From: Ichthyophis bannanicus | Taxonomy: Eukaryota; Chordata; Amphibia; Gymnophiona; Ichthyophiidae | Length of the DNA stretch: 64,000 bases | Assembly: GCA_033557465.1 (NCBI GenBank) | Contig: CM066033.1 | Location: 14,881,080-14,945,079, forward strand | Direction of reading: 5' to 3' | Shown here: one piece after another, positions 1 to 11,134 of the stretch | Position numbering within the stretch: position 1 is the stretch's first letter | Layout of the letters: each line of letters opens with the position of its first letter | Notes under the pieces: generated by a model | Told to the model about the DNA's origin: nothing | The model's database searches: none | The model's input: only the letters and a program-made list of their open reading frames with translations | Translations under genes and position numbers: made by a program

Positions 1-480
1 TTCATACTACCTCGCCCTTAACCCCAGGAGGATTTCCCCACCTCCCCGAAGAAGAGGAGGCGGCTTACCTGAATCATAATTTTCCCCCCAAAAGTCTCCG
101 GACAGGGGGCACCCACTGGTCCATTCTGCCGCTCTGAGTCCACCCTCTCAGCGATGAGTCTAATGAAAGAGAATTAACATATTGCATATAACCTCTTTGG
201 GCCGAAGACGCCACTTCGCAGAAACCTGGGTGGGATCAAGGACTGGACTGGAGTTCCACCAGGAACGCTAATTAGCAGGTAAGCTGTAATTACTCCTTCC
301 TAAGCGTCCCTCCAGTCCAGTCCCTTTTCTCTGGGATGTAACAGAGCATTTCAAGAATGGGAGGGACCTGCGATACCGGACCGAAGAGTCGCTCCCCTAA
401 CCTCAGCATCTCCGGCTGCCTGACCATCTAAGCGAAAGTACTTGGTGAATGTATGCAGGTAGGCCCATGTAGCCACCCTA
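1..480. other. Terminal region of the first DIRS element and unassigned flank
   Basis: No coding region is visible. Positions 297-335 are an inverted copy of 6,072-6,106 (the ACTGGACTGGAGGGACGC block), which I read as the inverted terminal repeat pair of the DIRS element in between. A second, opposite copy of the GGACTGGACTGGAG core at about 239-253 gives a local palindrome, as expected for the internal complementary region at one end of a DIRS element. Positions 1-220 are not recognised and could be more of the element or host DNA. Confidence 0.5.
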
Positions 481-504
481 CAGATGTCTAGCAGTGGAAC
501 CAGA

Positions 505-560
505 CTGAATTCCACCGACGAGGGAATGAGCCCTGAATTCCGCCGACGAGGGAATGAGCC
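505..560. repeat. 28-bp tandem duplication, two copies
   Basis: The units at 505-532 and 533-560 differ at one base. Each contains CCGACGAGGGAATGAGCC. A partial third copy (GAATGAGCCCTGAA) follows at about 567-580. The duplication lies inside the decayed DIRS-1 recombinase C-terminal region. Confidence 0.8.
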
Positions 561-1348
561 CGCATAGAATGAGCCCTGAAAACCCCCGGCATGGTGGTTC
601 TTTTTAGAATGTACACCGAAGCGATGGCTTCCTTAATCCATCTGGAAATTGAAGCCTTGGCTGCCGCCTCCCCTTTCTGTGGTCCCCCAAACAAGACAAA
701 CAAATAAACTGATCTACGAAACACCACCATCCTGTCAATATAGTGCTTCAGGACCCTGCACACATCCAGTCGGTGCAAACAAGCATCCATTGTCCTGCGC
801 TACTCCTTTGAGTAGGCCGGAAGAGAAACCGGTTGATTCAAATGAAAGGGGGAGACTACTTTGGGCAAAAAGGAAGGTACCGTCCGCAGGACCACCTTTT
901 CCTTGAAAAAGCTCATGAATGGAGGCCGACATGAAAGTGCCCGGAGTTCTGAAATACGTCTAGTTGAACAGATCGCGACCAAAAACGCTGTTTTGAGGGT
1001 CAAGTCCTTCAGGGAGGCTCGCCCTATCAGCTCGAAGGGATCTCCAGCTAGCCCATTAAGCACGAGATTGAGGTCACAAGGAGGAAGTGAGGATCCTTGC
1101 TGAGGCCGTAAACCTCTCACCACTTTAAGGACCTGCCCGATGTCTGGGTGTACCCCTAGTGACTTACCTTGAACCTTACCCCGGTAACAGGCAATAGCTG
1201 CTAGCTGCACTCTTAAGGAACTGGCAGCCAGGCCTTTCTGAAACCCGGCCTGTAAGTCCAAGACGTCTGGCACAGAGACCACCATAGGCCTCTTTTCCCG
1301 GACCACACACCAGCCCTCAAAGATGCACCAGACTCTCACATAAGAGAC

Positions 1349-1706
1349 GGCTAAGGGGAGATATGATAGAAGTCTATAAATTAATGAACAGAGTGGAATG
1401 GGTAAACGTAGATTGATTGTTTTCATTATCAGAATACAGAAAGACTAGGGGACATGCAATGAAGCTACAGGGTAAACTATTTAAGACAAATAAAAGAAAA
1501 TAATAAGTTCCTGGAGGAAAGGTCCATAAACCATTATTAAAAGGGGACCCAGGATATCAATACTTAACTAGAATACAAGCATTGTGGAACCTGTGTCTTT
1601 TGGGGAAACTGCTAGGTAAGTATGACCTAGATTGGCCACTGTTGGAAACAGGATGCTGGGCTTGATGGACTTTGGTCTGACCCAGTGTGGCATATCTAAT
1701 TTTCTT
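1349..1706 (+). mobile_element. CR1-type LINE 3' end inserted in DIRS-1
   Basis: The sequence starts at GGCTAAGGGGAGATATGATAG and runs through a segment ending in the CR1-like tail CTGACCCAGTGTGGCATATC. The same tail ends the longer CR1 copy near 24,172 and occurs inverted at 19,409. Flanking ATAAGAGAC (1,340-1,348) and ATGAGAGAC (1,707-1,715) match at 8 of 9 bases and are a plausible TSD. The copy is severely 5' truncated and non-coding except for the end of the ORF2 reading frame. Confidence 0.75.
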
Positions 1707-1911
1707 ATGAGAGACAGGTCGAACGCATCTGCACATTTAGTAAGGTTGTGATCATCATCCTGGAGTACCCACGCTTTTGCTGCTTTGCCCTTTCAAGAGC
1801 CAAGCCGTAAGCGAGAAGCGACCCACCTGCGGCATCCGGACTGGACCCTGAATTAGGAGGTTGTCTCTCACCAGATGTCACCAGGGGCAATCGGCCAGTA
1901 GCCTCACGAGG

Positions 1912-3660
1912 TCAGCATATCACGGCCTCCATGGCCAATCCAGGGCTATCAGAACTACTAGTCTCGGATGGTCTTCTACGCTCTGGAGGACCCATAGAGG
2001 AAACACATACAAAAGCCCCTCCTAGGGCCATCCCTGAACGAGAGCATCTAGGCCCTCCGACATCATTTCCTTTCTTCTGCCGAAGAAGCGGTTTACTTTG
2101 GCCGACTCCCATTTTGCCATGAGGTCCATGATGGGTGGACCCCACCGGTGTACCACCTGGTCGAACACTTCCTCACAGAGTTCCCATTCTCCATGATCCA
2201 TCTTGACCCGGCTCAGGTAGTCCACAGTGACATTCTCTACCCCGGCTATATGCACCGCCGACAAAGCCTGGAGATTAACCTCAACCCAATCAAGCAGCCG
2301 CCCTGCCTCCTCCTCCAGGGGAGGACTGCTCATGCCGAATGATATAGGCCACTGTAGTGACATTGTCCGAGAACACCTGGACTGCCTTCTGTTGGACCTA
2401 GCGCTCGAACGCTCTGAGCGCCATTGCTACTGCTCACAATTCTACCCTGTTTATTGACCGCCAAGCCTCCGGGGCATTCCAGCACCCCTGGGCAAAGTGC
2501 CCCTCGCAGTGAGCCCCCCCAGCTAACCAGATTGGCATCTATCATCAACTGAATCTACCACAGGAACTCGAGAGGCATCCCCTGTTCCAGCTTCCCTGGC
2601 TGGAGCCACCAGTCCAGGGCTCTCCTGGTCACCAGAGGACATGGTAGCACCGTGGACAAAGGCTGATGCTGATGAGACCAGTGACGGAGAAGGGATTACT
2701 GGAGCAGTCTCATGTGGGCCCTCGTCCAGGGTACGAGCTTGATCGTTGCCGCCATGGTCCCCAGAACTTGGAGATAATGCCAAGCGGTGGGCGCCCTCAT
2801 GGCCAGAAGCTGACCCACCAGACGCCAAAGCTCCCTCGTCCTCTGAACTGGCAAGAACACCTTGCCTAAGGGGGTATCGAACCTTGCCCCGAGATACTTG
2901 ATCTCCTGGGAGGGAACCAATCTGCTCTTGGACAAGTTGATTACCCACCCCCGGCTCCTCAAGAGATTGACTACCTTGGTTGTTGCCTCTACACTCTCCT
3001 CCTTGGACTTGGTGTGGATTAACCAGTCGTTGAGGTACGGGTAGACCAGGATCCCTTCTTTGCGAAGAGCCGCTGCCACCATGACCATCACCTTGGTAAA
3101 GGTACGAGGCACCGTCACCAGTCCAAACAGTAATGCCTGAAACTGAAAGTGTCCCATAAGTACCGCAAACAGCAGGAACTGTAGGTGTGACTAGCGGATG
3201 GGAAGGTGGAGATACGCCTCCCTGAGGTCGAGAGACATTAGAAACTCTCCTGCCATACTGCCACTATTACCAACTTCAGGGTTTCCATGCAAAAGTGAGT
3301 AACCCTGAGACAATGATTGACTCATTTGAGGTCGAGAATCGGACGGAAGAAACCCTCCTTTTTGGGAACCACAAAATAAATGGAGTACCGACCGCAGCCG
3401 CACTGGCTTTTGGGAACTGGCACGACCGCTCCCAGGAGCAGAAGCTGCGCCAAGGTTTCCTTTACTGCCGAGGCCTTGGACAGGGCTCTGCAAGGCGACT
3501 GCACAAAGATGGGGGGATTGGTCTTGCCAGTTCGAGGGCATACCCCTCTCAAATTACCTTCAGAACCCATTGATTGGAAGTGACCCAATCCAAGCAGAGA
3601 AAAATCTGCCGCAGGCGCCCACCCTCCACCAGCCGGCCCGGGTCCCCCTCGCTCCATTGT
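1912..3660 (-). pseudogene. DIRS-1 reverse transcriptase / RNase H / methyltransferase-like region, broken
   Basis: On the minus strand the RT palm motifs are spread over several frames: FFRPILDLK near 3,330, LDLREAYLHLPI near 3,200, and the active-site box near 3,030. That box reads YLND in place of YLDD, so a catalytic aspartate is lost. RNase H-like remnants follow (GVENVTVDYLSR near 2,200), then a segment with GPPIMDLMA near 2,110. The latter corresponds to the region after RNase H in DIRS elements that is related to adenine methyltransferases; compare the inner DIRS at 29,160-29,460. Many frameshifts are present, so this is a dead copy. Confidence 0.75.
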
Positions 3661-5270
3661 GGCTTCCTAGGACCCGAGGTGGAGGAAGAGACCCCAAATC
3701 CTCTTCCTGCCCCCTGAAACCCCTGGAAATTCTGTCCTTTCGCGGGAAAGCGTCCCCTCTGAAAAGGTGTTGCGCGAGCTGACCAAAACTTACGAAAGTC
3801 ACACGGCTGAGACATTGCAGGTGCGGGGATGTGACTCTGTTTTGGTCTATCCTCTGGGAGCCTGCCTCCCTTAGATTCTCCCAGCTTCTTAACCAATTTG
3901 TCCAGGTCCTTCCCAAACAAAATCTTTCCCTTGAAGGCGAGCTTGCTGAGTTGAGCCTTAGAGGAACCATCTGCCGCCCAGTTGTGGAGACACAGATAGC
4001 GACAGGCAGCCACCACCGAAGCCATATTCTTCACCAGACCCCTGATAAGCAGGGAGGTCACTCGGCAGCTGGAGCTGCTGAGACCATCGAAGGCAAGCCC
4101 TGGCCACCCAAGCCCTGCACACGAATGCCTGGAGAGCCAAGGGATCGATGTCAAAGGCTTGTTTAATAACGTGTCCAGCTTCCTGTCCGCACTGACTCAA
4201 CAGGGATGGTTGTCTTCTTGGTAACTGCCCACATGGCCGCGTCCCCCCTAGGGACCGAAGTAAATCTCTCTCGTGTTCCGGCAAGGGGTATAATCGCGAC
4301 ATGGACTGCACTCCCCTTAAGCCAGACTCCGGCTGGTCCCACTCCTCCTGGATCATCTGATGAACCACTCGGTGAACTGGGAAGACTTTTTGTGACTTCC
4401 TAACTGCCTGAATAAATGGATATTCCAATGCCTCCTCCTCCGCTGGGATGCCTGTGGAGATATTGAGGGTCTTCAACGACTCACTGATTAACGCCGGCAA
4501 CTATTCTTGGTGGAACACCCGAACAATCCTGGCCTGTTTCTCCTCCGGAATCTCGCCCTCTTTGAGCTCCTCTTCATCCTCCCCCCTTTCCCGGTCCGAG
4601 GACGACTTCTCATGAGCCTCCAACCAAGGGGACTGTAAAGCCACCTCACTCACCAGCCTAGTCCTTTTCAGAGGCACCTCTGCGTCTTCCGGCTCCTTGT
4701 GGTCAACTCCCCTTTTTGCCGCACCCTCCTGCGCTGGCTCCTGATCTAGTACGCTCTGTTGCTTCAGACAGAACCCTCTGTGCAGCAATGAGACAAACTC
4801 TGGGAAAAAAAAACCCCATTGTCTCCCCCCCCCTCCACTCCCTTCGAAGTGGAGGGCCTGGGCTGCAGCAGAGGGAGAGCAGGATTATCTGACAGAGAAG
4901 GTGGCGGTGACCCAGCCTCAACCATTGTGACCCCAGGTCCCGCCGACTCCTGAGAGAGGGCTAAAGGGGGTTCCTAGTCTATACTTGCTTGGATACCCTG
5001 GTCCAAGGACGCCGCTTCCATTACGCAGCCTCTGCACACTCCTGTCTCTGACATTGCTCCCCACTGGACGCCGGACACCAAACACTGCGGCCTCATTGGC
5101 ATGGTGTCTGGACTGCTCTGAGCCAACAGAATGCCAATGCACAGTCCTCAGGGAGTCTGCTGCCAAGCCTTGTTTCTGGACAAACTTTTTTTTTTTTTTA
5201 CCTCTAACACAATCGAAAAATAATGGATCACCGGACCAACAAGGACTATTAGCATCCCACTCCCCCAATT
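3549..5270 (-). pseudogene. DIRS-1 gag, broken
   Basis: The minus-strand fragments at about 3,550-4,500 carry the DIRS gag central region, including SLLIRGLVKNMASVVAACRY and the stretch ending RFPAKGQNF before the RT. An acidic segment at 4,501-4,788 (DEEELKEGEIPEE) would be further N-terminal. The same gag region is recognisable in the outer DIRS (25,600-26,505) and inner DIRS (26,800-27,664). Frames switch repeatedly. The N-terminal limit near 5,270 is uncertain because a LINE tail overlaps it. Confidence 0.6.
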
Positions 5271-5372
5271 AATGGGATTCCGTGCCAACCAGCCCCGAAA
5301 GCAAGATATGGAAGGACAGACTAGATAGGCCATGTGGTCTTTTTCTGTCATCATATTTCTATGTTTCTTGAA
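5250..5372 (+). mobile_element. Short LINE 3' tail
   Basis: The segment TAGGCCATGTGGTCTTTTTC followed by a TTCTATGTTTCT-type end resembles the short 3' tails left by heavily truncated CR1/L2-clade LINEs. It is too short to classify further. It interrupts the 5' part of DIRS-1. Confidence 0.45.
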
Positions 5373-6106
5373 ACTCGGTTAAGAATCGGGCCTCCAGCGA
5401 AAAAGTGCGAAAAAGCGCGAATGCAACAGTCCTACCTATTCCGACGCTGATCTTCCTTTCCTCTGCCTCCTACGTGGTAGCCCTGTTGCTAACATGTGGC
5501 CGGCGACCGTGTGTTCTACTTTTCCATGCGGTCTGCCGCCATGGCTGTCTGCTCAGCTGTTTCTTTCCTTGTGGCTTCTTAGAGCAGACTCCCCTGGCGA
5601 TGCTGCTCCGCCTGCGTGCTCAGCAGCCAAGAGGGCTTCAGCATCACAGCAGAACGGAACAGCAGGCAGCCCTGGCAGTTAAATTAATCTTCAAGTTGGC
5701 TCCTCACCCTAGCAGGGATCGTAACCGCCAGGCACTGACAAACTCCCAAGAAGCCTCCTCCTGCTCTGCCGGAACATGTAAGACAGGGCAAAAGAGAAGG
5801 GGGGGGGAAGGGGGTTCCTCTCCCACTCTTGCTCACACACCTGCCTGCCTGCCTGTCTAAAAGGGAGACCCAAGATAAGTTCCTTTAGTTTCTTTAATTA
5901 TTTTTATCTTCCTAAATGTCTCTCCAGTAAGCCTAATCTCCTGGCTTACTGCTCCCTAACTGCTTGGAGACTGAGTATACTGGAGCTGGTGGGAGGTGCC
6001 AGTGGTATATATACTTCAGTGTCATCAAAAGGATGACGTACTCAGTCTCCAAGCTGCTGGAACGGGAGCACACCCAGAGAAAAGAGACTGGACTGGAGGG
6101 ACGCTT
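5373..6106. other. DIRS-1 5' leader and inverted terminal repeat
   Basis: No supported gene. Positions 5,955-6,060 hold a loose palindrome built on GCTTGGAGACTGAG and its complement (about 5,961 and 6,038). Positions 6,072-6,106 are the inverted copy of 297-335. A block similar to this palindrome recurs at about 19,975-20,045, which I interpret as a second, detached DIRS end. Confidence 0.5.
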
Positions 6107-6124
6107 AAGAATGAGAGGTTAGAT
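6107..6124. repeat. L1 target-site duplication, left copy
   Basis: AAGAATGAGAGGTTAGAT is repeated exactly at 18,826-18,843, directly after the A-rich tail of the L1. The first two A's could belong to the tail, so the duplication is 16-18 bp. Confidence 0.9.
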
Positions 6125-6298
6125 TCAGATCACGTGATGCGGTGAGGGCAGCAGACGGACACTGCTTGCGCTCCGGTCCTCCCCAGCCTATACCGGGTGA
6201 TTAATGCCGTTTATATTGCCATTTCCAGCTAAAACTATTATTTAATTAGCCATCCCGGCGAATTTGGCCAGATTTGTCATCGGGGGAGAGGTGGAGAG

Positions 6299-7138
6299 AT
6301 GGCAAGAGCCGTGAAAACCACGCGGCGGGAGAGGGAGCTTGGAACCCCAGCTCCTAAGATGGCCGACAGCGGGGCCATGCCTAAATCGTCGACCTCTCCA
6401 GAATTTTTGGAGGAGGTCTCTGCGGCCGTGGCAGAAGCACTCTCCACTGAATTCACTGCCCTCCACGGAAAAATGGATACTTTGCAAACTTCGGTTAGTG
6501 CTTTGGGAAGTCGCCTCCATGAAGCGGAAGACCGCATTGGGCAGGCAGAAGACGGCCTGGAGGCCCTGAACCAAGATCTGGGGGCTCTGCGATTGCAGGT
6601 ACAGGCACAAGAAATGAAAATTGACGATCTAGAGAACCGCTCCCGACGGAATAATCTCCGGGTGATGGGTATCTCGAATTCGATTGCGGATAAGGAGCTG
6701 AAGACTCATTTAGAGACCTTACTTCCCCAGCTCTTTGAGGGTATTGAAAATGATGGAAAATTGCTTATAGAACGTGCTCATCGTGTGGGAGTTCAATCTC
6801 GAGATCAGAGGCCGAGAGTGGTGCTAGTGAGATTTTTATATTTCCCTCAGAAGGAAGCTATCCTTTGAGCAGCGAGGCAAAAGGGGGAGATTTTGCATGA
6901 TAACATGAGGCTTCGATTTGCACAAGACTACTCTGCGACTGTGAGTCAGAAACGTAGAGCATACGCTCCCCTTTGTCAAAAGCTGCTAGACTTGCATATC
7001 AAATTCTCAATGCAATACCCCGCAAAGCTGCATGTGTTCCATGCCGGTGGTCGTCGCTCCTTCGAGTCTGCAGAAGAGGCAGGCCCCTATATTGCGACAT
7101 TGGGGCGCGAAGAGCAACTATCTCCGGCTGCTTCCTGA
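6299..7138 (+). pseudogene. L1 ORF1 protein, one in-frame stop
   Basis: L1-type ORF1 proteins are trimeric RNA chaperones that coat the LINE RNA in the cytoplasm. The ATG at 6,299 opens a frame whose first third (about residues 35-110) is a heptad-rich coiled coil. It is followed by RSRRNNLRVMGI near residue 114, the hallmark start of the RNA-recognition domain, and by the C-terminal domain (QKRRAYAPLCQKLL). The frame is open to a single TGA at 6,866-6,868 and then continues in the same frame to 7,138, so one nonsense change separates the two halves. This is otherwise the full length expected (about 280 residues). Confidence 0.85.
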
Positions 7139-8341
7139 GCAGCCGTGCTTGTACTGAAGCTCGGATTTTACATGACGCATACCTTGGCTGCACAGAGAGA
7201 AAGCAAACTTTGGCCTAGCTTCGAGATCTTGGGAGTCCGCTGTTGTTTTCCTGCTCCTTCCCCCCCTTCTTCTCTTTGTGGACTCCGGGGGCAGGTGCCT
7301 GGATGGGTGCGAAGAGCCCTGGGACGGTGTATGCTTTCGGGAGCTGATTCTGTCTAGCCCATAGTTGTGGGCCTAACCTTCCCCCAAATGGTGATGGCGG
7401 TGAAGGGGGAACCGTTCACTTGGACAGCTCTACTTACCATATGGGCTTTGAACTGCTCTGGATTTTGAACTGCTCTATCTGCCTTTTGCGATAAATTGCT
7501 GTTCTATTTTTTTTTTCCTTTCTCTCATATTTGGTCTCTGTCTGTGGTAATGTATGGGCAGTATTCCTTCCCCCCTATATATGGGATGGAATTGGGGCTA
7601 GAGTCCTGTTCAGGGGTTCCTCCTTGCCTCCCTGGGAGAGAGCTAGATTCTGGCCTGTTAATTGTAGCGGAGCCTCCACCGGAATCCGGAGGGATGATGT
7701 TGCTGGCTGGTCCCCCCTTGGGTGGCGCTGGGAGCTTTGGTCGGCTCCCCGGACCCCCTAAGGCCTGTCGAGTTAATTTGCATTCGGTTGGCCTTGGTTG
7801 ATTGGGGCCAGGGGCTTTGGGGGAAGGGGACTTCCATTTCACCTGGCTCCTGGTTGGGGTTGGGGGGAGGGCTGAATGGCTGGCTGGTCTGTCGCCGCCC
7901 CGGGGACTTGTTCTGGTCGGGGGGGTACTTTGGGGGGTTTGCTCTGCCCTAAGTATGTTATTTGACTATTGTTAGAGTTTTGCTTTTGTCTGTTATATCA
8001 AGTGGGTATTGGGCCCCTGGACTTGCTTGAGGCCTATTTGCTAGTTGGGGTCATGGGGAGTAGTAGTATTGTCTTTTGGCAGTTGGGAAGGGGGGGGGGG
8101 GGACCGTACGCATCTAAGTGATCTCTGGGTGGTAATCTTCTTCTGCTCCTGGATCAGGGGAAGATAGAGAGGCAGCGAGTAAGGGGAGGTGAGGGGAGGG
8201 GTTTAGTCACATCCTCAACAAATGTAGTAGGCATTGCGGCAGCCATCTATATACTGGATGGAGGGTGCTCCAGGCTGGGGGGGCTCCCTCTGGGACATTG
8301 CTCTGTATCTTTTTAGCAGGCCCTCCTAGTACCCATTTAAC
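7139..8341 (+). other. L1 inter-ORF spacer
   Basis: GC/G-rich sequence with long G runs (for example near 8,092-8,102) and no supported coding region. It lies between ORF1 and the start of ORF2. Part of it may be lineage-specific UTR. Confidence 0.5.
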
Positions 8342-9574
8342 CTGAAGATAGTATCCTGGAACGTCTGCGGTCTAGGGAGTCCAATTAAGAGATTAAATCT
8401 TACAGGCTCTAGCCAGGCAACGGGCTGATATAGTTCTACTTCAGGAAACCCACCAGACAGCTGAAGAACACAGTAAGCTTTGCCGGGGGTGGGTGAGTCA
8501 GGTGTGGGGGGTCCCAGCCCTTGGGAAGAAAGGTGGTGTGGTGGTTTTAATACATAAAAATGTTCGATTGGATGTTAAGAAAGATATTGTTGATCCCGCT
8601 GGGCGATTTCTTTTTCTGCATGGTGTATTGGATGGGAAGCCTATTATTCTAGGGAACCTCTATTGCCCGAATGTGCTAGATTCTGCCTTGTATTGTCGAC
8701 TAGCGGCTAAAATCGAACAATTGCCGGAACTCCCACTGATTTTGGGTGGTGGCTTTATTGGCGTGATGGATGTGGAGGTTGATACATCCACGGGGAGGGG
8801 GCCTAGGGAGCGACAGCAGGCGGCTCAGGCAATGTGCCGATTTTGTACTTGGCTGGGGCTTATCGACCCCTGGCGGTTGCTGCACCTGGAAGAGAAACTA
8901 TACTCACCAATCTCGAACCCATGGCACTAGTGCACGTATTGACTATCTGTTGATTTCTCGAGGCCTGTTTAGAGCTGTAGGAGACGCGCAGATTGGGCCG
9001 GTCGAGATCTCGGACCATGCTTTCATTTGGCTTGAGTTGAGCTGGGGTGGCGATAGCCCTCAGACGCGGATTTGGCGTTTTCCACTAGAGCTTTATAAGG
9101 ACGTCCAGTTCTGTCACTTTCTTACACGACGCTGGCAGGAATTTGAGTCTGATCATAGCGGGCATCAAGGGGATCCCGAATTGGTGTGGGAAACCGCAAA
9201 AGTCGTTTTGCGACGGGATAATATTGCCTTTTTGGCGCGGAAGTGGAGACGGCAGGATGACCATATCATCCGCCTTGAGAAGTCAGTTGTGCAGTTGAGG
9301 AGGGCAAATGCCCGTAATCCGAGCGCCACTCTTAAGACCAAACTTTGGGAGACCCAACTAGCATTAACTGAGCTTTTACACCAGCGGGCGAAGAAATCCG
9401 TGATGTACTATCGATACCAACTGTATTGTCACGGCGATAAACCGGGAAAGTTATTGGCTCGCTGTTTACGGGGCCCTCGGACATCGAATTTGATTCCCGC
9501 TCTTCGTGATCATCAGGGGATCCTTCATAGAGACAGTTCGCAGATAGCCCGGGTCTTTCGTTCTTTTTTTCAGC

Positions 9575-9578
9575 GACT
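9575..9578. repeat. LTR-element TSD, left copy
   Basis: GACT at 9,575-9,578 is repeated at 16,001-16,004. The two copies exactly flank TG...CA element ends, as expected for a DDE-integrase insertion with a 4-bp stagger. Confidence 0.8.
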
Positions 9579-11134
9579 TGTCAGACGGCTGCCTGGGTGA
9601 GAATCTTCACACTCTTGGCAAATGCATATTTCTATATGATTTGCAAGGTACTGTGGGCAATGTAGTTCATTCACACCAGACACAGCTGCTGACAATAATT
9701 TAGTTGTGCTCTTGGGTAAAGCCAATAAGATATTTATTTATGGGGTTATTTCTCCCAACACAGATATGCTTGGTAGCACATAAATTAGGTTACTTGCTTT
9801 CAGTGTTAACTTGGAAAAACAAAGTCAAAATCAGGAAAACAACAAATGAAAAGTCACAAAGCAATAAACAAACTGTTCTTTTCAATGTTAACTTCTGATT
9901 ACTTCCCACATAGATACAGAAGTGATTCTCTCCTAGCTCACAAGCAATTAGGTAAGGCTTAATTGCTAGCAGTTACCAGCTGAAACCCCTTAGCTGGCTT
10001 GCCTTCCACTGTGTGGGTCAAATCCTGCTTCAGGAGCTTTTCTGAGTAGATTAAAGAACAAATTTGTATTTCTTTGTGATGGTTGCTGTACTTTATAACA
10101 GAAAGTTACCAACGGAGTTTAGATAGAGAGCAGTCCATATAAACTGGATCCTCATCTGTTATTATTCCCCCTTGTTCAACAAGCATGGGTTCAATATCAT
10201 GGATTGGCACAGATGAATCTCTCAATGGAGCATTTTCAGGAGAATACTTGTTTCCCTGCTGTCTTTCAAGGTTATAGCTAGGGCATAGATCAGTGTTCAT
10301 ACCTGAGCTTCCATTGCTGCTAGAGTTCCTCTCTATATAGCCTGGCCAGTATGTAGTCCAGTTCTTATGTCCAGCCTTCCATTCCAGATCCCTGGACACT
10401 GGATCTCTCTTCATATACCTTCTGGCACAGGTCTTATAGTCCCTTCCACGTGCAGCCGTCTCCCTCACAGGTAGCCTCTGGTAATTCCTAGCTCTGCAGC
10501 ACCATTCCTCTGGCTTTCCCCAGTCCAATGGTGTATGCTGGCCCTTGGAATACCTCCCAGTGTACGTACTGCTTTGGACTCTTCTAGACCTCTCAAAGGC
10601 TTTTCTCTTCCTTCTTCCAAAGGGTCTCTTTCCCTCTCTGTCCGTCCGGTTTGGCTTCTGCTTCTGATGATCCTTCAGATGAAACTGATGATCAAACTCA
10701 AGCTGATTCTCAGGATACTGAGGACAATTCTCTGGATATCCAAGGTGATCATGAAGATGGTCATCTGTAGAATAAACTCTACTCTTATTCTGCTTAGATG
10801 AGTGATCCTCCCTAACACAGCGCAGCTGTGCTGAATCAGGCCTTGCCCTTTGAGATGAGTGTTCCATCCTAGCACAGCGCAGCTGTGCTGAATCAAGCCC
10901 TGCCCTTTGCAATGAGTGCTTGGGGATTACCTCATAGCCCTTTTGATTGAACACACGTTTTCTCACTTCAGCTCCTCTCATGGCTGTTGGAAACCTGGTG
11001 CATTCTGGGACTGGTAGTCTTTTATGGCAAAATTCTGTTTTCTCATTTCTACCAGCACTGACAGGTTGCTTGTTCAGAGACACTTCACCTTTTCTATAGC
11101 CCCTTCCTGAGCTATGATAAGCTTCCTTATCACA
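9579..11134 (-). repeat. 3' LTR (1,556 bp)
   Basis: Begins TGTCAGACGG and ends TTATCACA on the plus strand. The matching copy is at 14,447-16,000. Reading the minus strand, the first about 1,030 bp are open in the frame of the upstream gag-pol ORF, so the LTR carries the protein's C-terminus (stop at 10,106). The remaining about 525 bp (10,105-9,579) is non-coding. Confidence 0.88.

Larger units (their letters stand above)
490..1890 (-). pseudogene. DIRS-1 tyrosine recombinase, broken
   Basis: Fragments translate on the minus strand into a DIRS-type tyrosine recombinase. The N-terminal part is at about 1,890-1,707. The central part, at about 1,340-800, has the catalytic-arginine region (STRRISELRAL) and the segment ending VVSPFHLNQPV. 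The C-terminal part is at about 790-490. The same order and similar motifs occur in the much better preserved inner DIRS at 29,570-30,613. A CR1 tail (1,349-1,706) splits the gene, and further stops and a 28-bp tandem duplication (505-560) damage the rest. The enzyme would integrate a circular cDNA; this copy cannot be functional. Confidence 0.75.
222..6106 (-). mobile_element. DIRS-type tyrosine-recombinase retrotransposon (decayed), DIRS-1
   Basis: Read on the minus strand the order is gag (about 5,270-3,550), reverse transcriptase and RNase H (about 3,660-2,020), a methyltransferase-like segment, then tyrosine recombinase (about 1,890-490). This is the gene order of vertebrate DIRS1-group elements, which integrate through a tyrosine recombinase instead of a DDE integrase. 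Inverted copies of one GC-rich block lie near both ends. Every ORF is broken by frameshifts and stops, and two LINE tails have inserted (1,349-1,706 and about 5,250-5,372), so the copy is old and inactive. The right end at 6,106 abuts the TSD of the L1 element. The left boundary is approximate. Confidence 0.8.
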
